From Nematostella vectensis (taxonomy: Eukaryota > Cnidaria > Anthozoa > Actiniaria > Edwardsiidae), in contig NC_064046.1 of NCBI RefSeq assembly GCF_932526225.1, forward strand, positions 7,859,219 to 7,923,218: a stretch of DNA of 64,000 bases, written 5' to 3'. The notes under the pieces are model-generated. The model had not been told where the DNA came from and did no database searches. It was given only the letters and a program-made list of their open reading frames with translations. The position numbers were made by a program, and so were the translations under genes. Positions 53,160 through 64,000 of the stretch are shown here, in pieces (within the stretch, counting starts at the first letter, position 1; every line of letters begins with the position of its first letter).

Positions 53160-56100
53160 TGGAGTTGGTATAATGATGTGATGATGGAGTCGGTATAATG
53201 ATGTGACAATGGAGTTGGTATAATGATGTGATGATGGAGTCGGTATAATGATGTGACGATGGAGTCGGTATAATGATGTGATGATGGAGTTGGTATAATG
53301 ATGTGACGATGGAGTTGGTATAATGGGGTGACGATGGAGTTGGTATAATGATGTGACAATGGAGTCGGTATAATTATGTGATGATGGAGTCGGTATAATG
53401 ATGTGATGATGGACTTGGTATAATGATGTGATGATGGACTTGGTATAATGATGTGATGATGGAGTCGGTATAATGATGTGATGATGGAGTTGGTGTAATG
53501 ATGTGATGATGGAGTTGGTGTAATGATGTGACGATGGATTCGGTATAATGATGTGATGATGGAGTCGGTATAATGATGTGATGATGGAGTCGGTATAATG
53601 ATGTGAGGATGGAGTTGGTGTAATGATGTGATGATGGAGTTGGTGTAATGATGTGACGATGGAGTCGGTATAATGATGTGATGAATTAGTTGGTATAATG
53701 ATGTGATGATGGAGTCGGTATAATGATGTGACGATGGAGTTGGTACAACGATGTGACGATGGAGTCGGCATAATGATGTGATGATGGACTTGGTATAATG
53801 ATATGACGATGGAGTTGGTATAATTATGTGATCATGGAGTTGGTATAATGATGTGACGATGGAGTCGGCATAATGATGTGACGATGGAGTTGGTATAATG
53901 ATGTGGATGATAGAGTCGGTATAATGGTGTGACAATGGAGTCGGCATAATGATGTGACGATGGAGTTGGTATAATGATGTGATGATGGAGTCGGTATAAT
54001 GATGTGATGATGGACTTGGTATAATGATGTGACGATGGAGTTGGTATAATGATGTGACGATGGAGTCGGTATAATGATGTGATGATGTAGTCGGCATAAT
54101 GATGTGAGGATGGAGTCGGTATAATGATGTGACGATGGAGTCGGTATAATGATGTGATGATGGAGTCGGTATAATGATGTGATGATGGAGTTGGTGTAAT
54201 GATGTGACGATTGAGTCGGTATAATGATGTGATGATGGAGTCGGTATAATGATGTGACGATGGAGTCGGTATAATGATGTGATGATGGAGTCGGTATAAT
54301 GATGTGATGATGGAGTTGGTATAATGATGTGATGATGGAGTCGGTATAATGATGTGATGATGGAGTCGGTATAATAATGTGATGATGGAGTCGGTATAAT
54401 AATGTGACGATGGAGTTGGTATAATAATGTGATGATGGAGTCTGTATAATGATGTGGCGATGGAGTTGGTATAATGATGTGATGATGGAGTTGGCATAAT
54501 GATGTGACGATGGAGTTGGTATAATAATGTGATGATGGAGTCGGTATAATGATGTGATGATGGAGTTGGCATAATGATGTGTCGATGGACTTGGTATAAT
54601 GATGTGATGATGGAGTCGGTATAATGATGTGACAATGGAGTTGGTAAATGATGTGATAATGGAGTTGGTATAATGGTGTGACGATGGAGTTGGTATAATG
54701 ATGTGATGATGGAGTCGGTATAATGATGTGACGATGGAGTTGGTATAATAATGTGATGATGGAGTCGGTATAATTATATGGCGATGGAGTCGGTATAATG
54801 ATGTGACGATTGAGTCGGTATAAATATGTGATCATGGAGTTGGTATAATGATGTGATGATGGAGTTGGCATAATGATGTGATGATGGAGTTGGTATAATG
54901 ATGTGACAATGGAGTTGGTAAATGATGTGATAATGGAGTTGGTATAATGGTGTGACGATGGAGTTGGTATAATGATGTGATGATGGAGTCGGTATAATTA
55001 TGTGATCATGGAGTTGGTATAATGATGTGATGATGGAGTTGGTAAATGATGTGACAATGGAGTTGGTAAATGATGTGATAATGGAGTTGGTATAATGGTG
55101 TGACGATGGAGTTGGTATAATGATGTGATGATGGAGTCGGTATAATTATGTGATCATGGAGTTGGTATAATGATGTGATCATGGAGTTGGTATAATGATG
55201 TTACAATGGAGTTGGTAAATGATGTGATAATGGAGTTGGTATAATGGTGTGACGATGGAGTTGGTATAATGATGTGATGAAGGAGTCGGTATAATTATGT
55301 GATCATGGAGTTGGTATAATGATGTGATCATGGAGTTGGTATAATGATGTGATGATGGAGTCGGTATAATGATGTGATGATGGAGTCGGTATAATGATGT
55401 GATGATGGAGTCGGTATAATAATGTGACGATGGAGTTGGTATAATAATGTGATGATGGAGTCGGTATAATGATGTGGCGATGGAGTTGGTATAATGATGT
55501 GATGATGGAGTTGGCAAAATGATGTGACGATGGAGTTGGTATAATAATGTGATGATGGAGTCGGTATAATGATGTGATGATGGAGTTGGCATAATGATGT
55601 GATGATGGAGTTGGTATAATGATGTGACGATGGAGTCGGTATAATGATGTGACAATGGAGTTGGTAAATGATGTGATAATGGAGTTGGTATAATGATGTG
55701 ACGATGGACTTGGTATAATGATGTGATGATGGAGTCGGTATAATGATGTGACAATGGAGTTGGTGAATGATGTGATAATAAAGTTGGTATAATGGTGTGA
55801 CGATGGAGTTGGTATAATGATGTGATGATGGAGTCGGTATAATGATGTGACGATGGAGTTGGTATAATAATGTGATGATGGAGTCGGTATAATGATGTGG
55901 CGATGGAGTCGGTATAATGATGTGACGATGGAGTCGGTATAATTATGTGATCATGGAGTTGGTATAATGATGTGATGATGGAGTTGGCATAATGATGTGA
56001 TGATGGAGTTGGTATAATGATGTGACAATGGAGTTGGTAAATGATGTGATAATGGAGTTGGTATAATGGTGTGACGATGGAGTTGGTATAATGATGTGAT

Positions 56101-59100
56101 GATGGAGTCGGTATAATTATGTGATCATGGAGTTGGTATAATGATGTAATGATGGAGTTGGTAAATGATGTGACAATGGAGTTGGTAAATGATGTGATAA
56201 TGGAGTTGGTATAATGGTGTGACGATGGAGTTGGTATAATGATGTGATGATGGAGTCGGTATAATTATGTGATCATGGAGTTGGTATAATGATGTGATCA
56301 TGGAGTTGGTATAATGATGTGACAATGGAGTTGGTAAATGATGTGATAATGGAGTTGGTATAATGGTGTGACGATGGAGTTGGTATAATGATGTGATGAT
56401 GGAGTCGGTATAATTATGTGATCATGGAGTTGATATAATGATGTGATCATGGAGTTGGTATAATGATGTGACAATGGAGTTGGTAAATGATGTGATAATG
56501 GAGTTGGTATAATGGTGTGACGATGGAGTTGGTATAATGATGTGACGATGGAGTCGGTATAATTATGTGATCATGGAGTTGGTATAATGATGTGATGATG
56601 GAGTTGGCATAATGATGTGATGATGGAGTTGGTATAATGATTTGACAATGGAGTTGGTAAATGATGTGATAATGGAGTTGGTATAATGGTGTGACGATGG
56701 AGTTGGTATAATGATGTGATTATGGAGTCGGTATAATGATGTGACGATGGAGTCGGTATAATGATGTGACGATGGAGTTGGTATAATGATGTGACGATGG
56801 AGTCGGCATAATGATGTGATGATGGAGTTGGTATAATGATGTGATGATGGAGTCGGTATAATGATGTGATGATGGAGTCGGTATAATGATGTGACGATGG
56901 AGTCGGTATAATGATGTGACGATGGAGTCGGTATAATGATGTGACGATGGAGTCGGTATAATGATGTGACGATGGAGTTGGTATAATGATGTGACAATGG
57001 AGTTGGTAAATGATGTGATAATGGAGTTGGTATAATAGTGTGACGATGGAGTTGGTATAATGTTGTGACAATGGAGTCGGTATAATTATGTGACGATGGA
57101 GTTGGTATAATGATGTGATGATGGAGTCGGTATAATGATGTGGATGATGGAGTCGGCATAATGATGTGATGATGGAGTTGGTATAATGATGTGATAATGG
57201 AGTTGGTAAATGATGTGATAATGGAGTCGGTATAATGGTGTGATGATGGAGTCGGTATAATGATGTGACGATAGAGTTGGTATAATGATGTGACGATGGA
57301 GTCGGTATAATGATGTGATGATGGAGTTTGTATAATGATGTGACGATGGAGTTGGTATAATGATGTGATGATGGAGTCGGTATAATGATGTGACGATGGA
57401 GTCGGTATAATGATGTGACGATGGAGTCGGTATAATGATGTGACGATGGAGTTGGTATAATGATGTGACGATGGAGTCGGCATAATGATGTGATGATGGA
57501 GTTGGTGTAATGATGTGATGATGGAGTCGGTATAATGATGTGACGATGGAGTCGGTATAATAATGTAATGATGGAGTCGGTATAATGATGTGATGATGGA
57601 GTCGGTATAATGATGTGACGATGGAGTCGGTATAATGATGTGACGATGGAGTCGGTATAATGATGTGACGATGGAGTTGGTATAATGATGTGACAATGGA
57701 GTTGGTAAATGATGTGATAATGGAGTTGGTATAATGATGTGATGATGGAGTTGGTATAATGATGTGATAATGGAGTTGGTAAATGATGTGATAATGGAGT
57801 CGGTATAATGGTGTGATGATGGAGTCGGTATAATGATGTGACGATAGAGTTGGTATAATGATGTGACGATGGAGTCGGTATAATGATGTGATGATGGAGT
57901 TGGTATAATGATGTGACGATGGAGTCGGTATAATGATGTGATGATGGAGTCGGTATAATGATGTGATGATGGAGTCGGTATAATGATGTGACGATGGAGT
58001 TGGTATAATGATGTGATGATGGAGTCGGTATAATTATGTGATCATGGAGTCAGTATAATAATGTGATAATGGAGTCGGTATAATGATGTGATGATGGAGT
58101 CGGTATAATTATGTGATCATGGAGTTGGTATAATGATGTGATGATGGAGTCGGTATAATGATGTGACAATGGAGTTGGTATAATGATGTGATGATGGAGT
58201 CGGTATAATTATGTGATGATGGAGTCGGTATAATGATGTGATGATGGACTTGGTATAATGATGTGATGATGGACTTGGTATAATGATGTGATGATGGAGT
58301 CGGTATAATGATGTGATGATGGAGTTGGTGTAATGATGTGATGATGGAGTTGGTGTAATGATGTGACGATGGAGTCGGTATAATGATGTGATGATGGAGT
58401 CGGTATAATGATGTGATGATGGAGTCGGTATAATGATGTGATGATGGAGTTGGTGTAATTATGTGATGATGGAGTTGGTGTAATGATGTGACGATGGAGT
58501 CGGTATAATGATGTGATGCTTGAGTTGGTATAATGATGTGATGATGGAGTCGGTATAATGATGTGACGATGGAGTTGGTACAACGATGTGACGATGGAGT
58601 CGGTATAATGATGTGATGATGGACTTGGTATAATGATGTGATGATGGACTTGGTATAATGATGTGATGATGGAGTCGGTATAATGATGTGATGATGGAGT
58701 TGGTGTAATGATGTGATGATGGAGTTGGTGTAATGATGTGACGATGGAGTCGGTATAATTATGTGACGATGGAGTCGGTATAATGATGTGATGATGGAGT
58801 TGGTATAATGATGTGATAATGGAGTTGGTAAATGATGTGATAATGGAGTCGGTATAATGGTGTGATGATAAAGTTGGTATAATGATGTGACGATGGAGTC
58901 GGTATAATGATGTGATGATGGAGTCGGTATAATGATGTGATGATGGAGTCGGTATAATGATGTGACGATGGAGTTGGTATAATGATGTGATGATGGAGTC
59001 GGTATAATTATGTGATCATGGAGTCGGTATAATAATGTGATAATGGAGTCGGTATAATGATGTGATGATGGAGTCGGTATAATGATGTGATGATGGAGTC

Positions 59101-62100
59101 GGTATAATGATGTGATGATGGAGTCGGTATAATGATGTGATGATGGAGTTGGTGTAATGATGTGATGATGGAGTTGGTGTAATGATGTGACGATGGAGTC
59201 GGTATAATGATGTGATGATTTAGTTGGTATAATGATGTGATGATGGAGTCGGTATAATGATGTGACGATGGAGTTGGTACAACGATGTGACGATGGAGTC
59301 GGCATAATGATGTGATGATGGACTTGGTATAATGATATGACGATGGAGTTGGTCTAATTATGTGATCATGGAGTTGGTATAATGATGTGACGATGGAGTC
59401 GGCATAATGATGTGACGATGGAGTTGGTATAATGATGTGGATGATAGAGTCGGTATAATGGTGTGACAATGGAGTCGGCATAATGATGTGACGATGGAGT
59501 TGGTATAATGATGTGATGATGGAGTCGGTATAATGATGTGATGATGGACTTGGTATAATGATGTGACGATGGAGTTGGTATAATGATGTGACGATGGAGT
59601 CGGTATAATGATGTGATGATGTAGTCGGCATAATGATGTGAGGATGGAGTCGGTATAATGATGTGACGATGGAGTCGGTATAATGATGTGATGATGGAGT
59701 CGGTATAATGATGTGATGATGGAGTTGGTGTAATGATGTGACGATTGAGTCGGTATAATGATGTGATGATGGAGTCGGTATAATGATGTGACGATGGAGT
59801 CGGTATAATGATGTGATGATGGAGTCGGTATAATGATGTGATGATGGAGTTGGTATAATGATGTGATGATGGAGTCGGTATAATGATGTGATGATGGAGT
59901 CGGTATAATAATGTGATGATGGAGTCGGTATAATAATGTGACGATGGAGTTGGTATAATAATGTGATGATGGAGTCTGTATAATGATGTGGCGATGGAGT
60001 TGGTATAATGATGTGATGATGGAGTTGGCATAATGATGTGACGATGGAGTTGGTATAATAATGTGATGATGGAGTCGGTATAATGATGTGATGATGGAGT
60101 TGGCATAATGATGTGTCGATGGACTTGGTATAATGATGTGATGATGGAGTCGGTATAATGATGTGACAATGGAGTTGGTAAATGATGTGATAATGGAGTT
60201 GGTATAATGGTGTGACGATGGAGTTGGTATAATGATGTGATGATGGAGTCGGTATAATGATGTGACGATGGAGTTGGTATAATAATGTGATGATGGAGTC
60301 GGTATAATTATATGGCGATGGAGTCGGTATAATGATGTGACGATTGAGTCGGTATAAATATGTGATCATGGAGTTGGTATAATGATGTGATGATGGAGTT
60401 GGCATAATGATGTGATGATGGAGTTGGTATAATGATGTGACAATGGAGTTGGTAAATGATGTGATAATGGAGTTGGTATAATGGTGTGACGATGGAGTTG
60501 GTATAATGATGTGATGATGGAGTCGGTATAATTATGTGATCATGGAGTTGGTATAATGATGTGATGATGGAGTTGGTAAATGATGTGACAATGGAGTTGG
60601 TAAATGATGTGATAATGGAGTTGGTATAATGGTGTGACGATGGAGTTGGTATAATGATGTGATGATGGAGTCGGTATAATTATGTGATCATGGAGTTTGT
60701 ATAATGATGTGATCATGGAGTTGGTATAATGATGTTACAATGGAGTTGGTAAATGATGTGATAATGGAGTTGGTATAATGGTGTGACGATGGAGTTGGTA
60801 TAATGATGTGATGATGGAGTCGGTATAATTATGTGATCATGGAGTTGGTATAATGATGTGATCATGGAGTTGGTATAATGATGTGATGATGGAGTCGGTA
60901 TAATGATGTGATGATGGAGTCGGTATAATGATGTGATGATGGAGTCGGTATAATAATGTGACGATGGAGTTGGTATAATAATGTGATGATGGAGTCGGTA
61001 TAATGATGTGGCGATGGAGTTGGTATAATGATGTGAGGATGGAGTTGGCATAATGATGTGACGATGGAGTTGGTATAATGATGTGACGATGGAGTCGGTA
61101 TAATGATGTGACAATGGAGTTGGTAAATGATGTGATAATGGAGTTGGTATAATGATGTGACGATGGACTTGGTATAATGATGTGATGATGGAGTCGGTAT
61201 AATGATGTGACAATGGAGTTGGTGAATGATGTGATAATGGAGTTGGTATAATGGTGTGACGATGGAGTTGGTATAATGATGTGATGATGGAGTCGGTATA
61301 ATGATGTGACGATGGAGTTGGTATAATAATGTGATGATGGAGTCGGTATAATGATGTGGCGATGGAGTCGGTATAATGATGTGACGATGGAGTCGGTATA
61401 ATTATGTGATCATGGAGTTGGTATAATGATGTGATGATGGAGTCGGTATAATTATGTGATCATGGAGTTGGTATAATGATGTAATGATGGAGTTGGTAAA
61501 TGATGTGACAATGGAGTTGGTAAATGATGTGATAATGGAGTTGGTATAATGGTGTGACGATGGAGTTGGTATAATGATGTGATGATGGAGTCGGTATAAT
61601 TATGTGATCATGGAGTTGGTATAATGATGTGATCATGGAGTTGGTATAATGATGTGACAATGGAGTTGGTAAATGATGTGATAATGGAGTTGGTATAATG
61701 GTGTGACGATGGAGTTGGTATAATGATGTGATGATGGAGTCGGTATAATTATGTGATCATGGAGTTGATATAATGATGTGATCATGGAGTTGGTATAATG
61801 ATGTGACAATGGAGTTGGTAAATGATGTGATAATGGAGTTGGTATAATGGTGTGACGATGGAGTTGGTATAATGATGTGACGATGGAGTCGGTATAATTA
61901 TGTGATCATGGAGTTGGTATAATGATGTGATGATGGCGTTGGCATGATGATGTGATGATGGAGTTGGTATAATGATTTGACAATGGAGTTGGTAAATAAT
62001 GTGATAATGGAGTTGGTATAATGGTGTGACGATGGAGTTGGTATAATGATGTGATTATGGAGTCGGTATAATGATGTGACGATGGAGTTGGTATAATGAT

Positions 62101-64000
62101 GTGACGATGGAGTCGGCATAATGATGTGATGATGGAGTTGGTATAATGATGTGATGATGGAGTCGGTATAATGATGTGATGATGGAGTCGGTATAATGAT
62201 GTGACGATGGAGTCGGTATAATGATGTGACGATGGAGTCGGTATAATGATGTGACGATGGAGTCGGTATAATGATGTGACGATGGAGTTGGTATAATGAT
62301 GTGACAATGGAGTTGGTAAATGATGTGATAATGGAGTTGGTATAATAGTGTGACGATGGAGTTGGTATAATGATGTGACAATGGAGTCGGTATAATTATG
62401 TGACGATGGAGTTGGTATAATGATGTGATGATGGAGTCGGTATAATGATGTGGATGATGGAGTCGGCATAATGATGTGATGATGGAGTTGGTATAATGAT
62501 GTGATAATGGAGTTGGTAAATGATGTGATAATGGAGTCGGTATAATGGTGTGATGATGGAGTCGGTATAATGATGTGACGATAGAGTTGGTATAATGATG
62601 TGACGATGGAGTCGGTATAATGATGTGATGATGGAGTTTGTATAATGATGTGACGATGGAGTTGGTATAATGATGTGATGATGGAGTCGGTATAATGATG
62701 TGACGATGGAGTCGGTATAATGATGTGACGATGGAGTCGGTATAATGATGTGACGATGGAGTTGGTATAATGATGTGACGATGGAGTCGGCATAATGATG
62801 TGATGATGGAGTTGGTATAATGATGTGATGATGGAGTCGGTATAATGATGTGATGATGGAGTCGGTATAATAATGTAATGATGGAGTCGGTATAATGATG
62901 TGATGATGGAGTCGGTATAATGATGTGACGATGGAGTCGGTATAATGATGTGACGATGGAGTCGGTATAATGATGTGACGATGGAGTTGGTATAATGATG
63001 TGACAATGGAGTTGGTAAATGATGTGATAATGGAGTTGGTATAATGATGTGATGATGGAGTTGGTATAATGATGTGATAATGGAGTTGGTAAATGATGTG
63101 ATAATGGAGTCGGTATAATGGTGTGATGATGGAGTCGGTATAATGATGTGACGATAGAGTTGGTATAATGATGTGACGATGGAGTCGGTATAATGATGTG
63201 ATGATGGAGTTGGTATAATGATGTGACGATGGAGTCGGTATAATGATGTGATGATGGAGTCGGTATAATGATGTGATGATGGAGTCGGTATAATGATGTG
63301 ACGATGGAGTTGGTATAATGATGTGATGATGGAGTCGGTATAATTATGTGATCATGGAGTCAGTATAATAATGTGATAATGGAGTCGGTATAATGATGTG
63401 ATGATGGAGTCGGTATAATTATGTGATCATGGAGTTGGTATAATGATGTGATGATGGAGTCGGTATAATGATGTGACAATGGAGTTGGTATAATGATGTG
63501 ATGATGGAGTCGGTATAATTATGTGATGATGGAGTCGGTATAATGATGTGATGATGGACTTGGTATAATGATGTGATGATGGACTTGGTATAATGATGTG
63601 ATGATGGAGTCGGTATAATGATGTGATGATGGAGTTGGTGTAATGATGTGATGATGGAGTTGGTGTAATGATGTGACGATGGAGTCGGTATAATGATGTG
63701 ATGATGGAGTCGGTATAATGATGTGATGATGGAGTCGGTATAATGATGTGATGATGGAGTTGGTGAATTATGTGATGATGGAGTTGGTGTAATGATGTGA
63801 CGATGGAGTCGGTATAATGATGTGATGATTGAGTTGGTATAATGATGTGATGATGGAGTCGGTATAATGATGTGACGATGGAGTTGGTACAACGATGTGA
63901 CGATGGAGTCGGTATAATGATGTGATGATGGACTTGGTATAATGATGTGATGATGGACTTGGTATAATGATGTGATGATGGAGTCGGTATAATGATGTGA
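53160..64000. repeat. Duplicated multi-kilobase blocks at about 5.5 kb offset
   Basis: About 53.2-58.6 kb is repeated at about 58.7-64.0 kb. The GGTACAACG monomer at 53,742 and 59,276 gives 5,534 bp, and at 58,577 and 63,886 gives 5,309 bp, so the blocks differ by whole-monomer gains and losses. The second block is cut off by the window end. Confidence 0.8.

Larger units (their letters stand above)
23295..64000. repeat. Satellite array, 25-bp monomer, at least 40.7 kb
   Basis: From 23,295 to the end of the window every base belongs to head-to-tail copies of a 25-bp unit made of GAYGATGGAG, TYGGTATAAT and GATGT, about 1,630 copies. The first unit is diverged (AAAAATGATG); after that most copies differ at only a few positions. 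Rare 24-bp copies (GGTAAATGATG) and 26-bp copies (GTGGATGATGG) recur at matching points of larger repeats. There is no unique sequence inside and no inversion. The array runs off the right end. Long open frames on the - strand come from the monomer's lack of stops. No known satellite name is claimed. Confidence 0.98.

Noticed and set aside
23278-64000. Dozens of long - strand reading frames (100 to 1,069 codons) encoding His/Ile/Ser/Thr repeats
   Set aside because: They all lie inside the 25-bp satellite, overlap each other in several frames, and exist only because the reverse complement of the monomer contains no stop. No start context, splice structure or unique sequence supports a gene.
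23295-64000. CRISPR array (regular short repeats)
   Set aside because: Repeats are directly adjacent with no unique spacers, and the setting is a eukaryotic gene locus.
23295-64000. TATAAT in every monomer as bacterial -10 promoters
   Set aside because: It is part of a eukaryotic satellite with no -35 partner and no genes; the match is incidental.

Overview
The window is eukaryotic and most likely from an invertebrate animal. A cnidarian is my guess, from the style of the compact GT-AG introns and the short inverted-repeat elements; nothing here proves it. It holds the 3' part of one large gene, a short repeat-rich downstream stretch, and a huge satellite array. I see no prokaryotic genes, CRISPR arrays, tRNAs or rRNAs.

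Region 1 (1-20,800, + strand) is the C-terminal portion of an axonemal outer-arm dynein heavy chain of the DNAH5/DNAH8 type. I can place 41 exons, all with GT donors and AG acceptors and consistent phases. They join into one open frame of 2,087 residues, counting the first, split codon. The 5' end of the gene lies outside the window. The exons run from just before the AAA3 P-loop, through AAA4, stalk coiled coil 1, the microtubule-binding domain, coiled coil 2, AAA5 and AAA6, to the C-terminal domain and the stop at 20,798-20,800. The last residues (VALLCDIK) match the end of vertebrate DNAH8. In ciliated cells this motor would power outer-arm sliding of cilia or flagella.

The introns hold unusual structure. 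At two exons the last bases of the exon plus its splice donor are tandemly copied into the intron, with unit lengths that are exact codon multiples (78 bp at exon 2, 39 bp at exon 14). The copies stay open in the exon's frame for 52 and about 95 further codons. At exon 36 the acceptor and first codons are copied upstream instead, out of frame. The introns also hold small inverted-repeat elements. One has a perfect 9-bp target-site duplication, and one has landed inside the 78-bp repeat. There is also a near-perfect 45-bp-arm hairpin.

Region 2 (20,801-23,294) is the 3' UTR and downstream flank: a poly(A) signal at 21,521, a pogo-like short element flanked by TA, an extreme G-run, and a duplicated block carrying CRE-like and E-box sites.

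Region 3 (23,295-64,000 and beyond) is one uninterrupted satellite of a 25-bp monomer, about 1,630 copies. It is arranged in nested higher-order repeats (974, 1,423, about 5,500, 7,441 and about 8,700 bp). Much of the monomer variation falls at two CpG sites and looks like CpG decay. The + strand is almost free of C. The reverse complement has no stop in any frame, which yields long antisense reading frames (up to 1,069 codons) that I treat as by-products of the repeat and not as genes.
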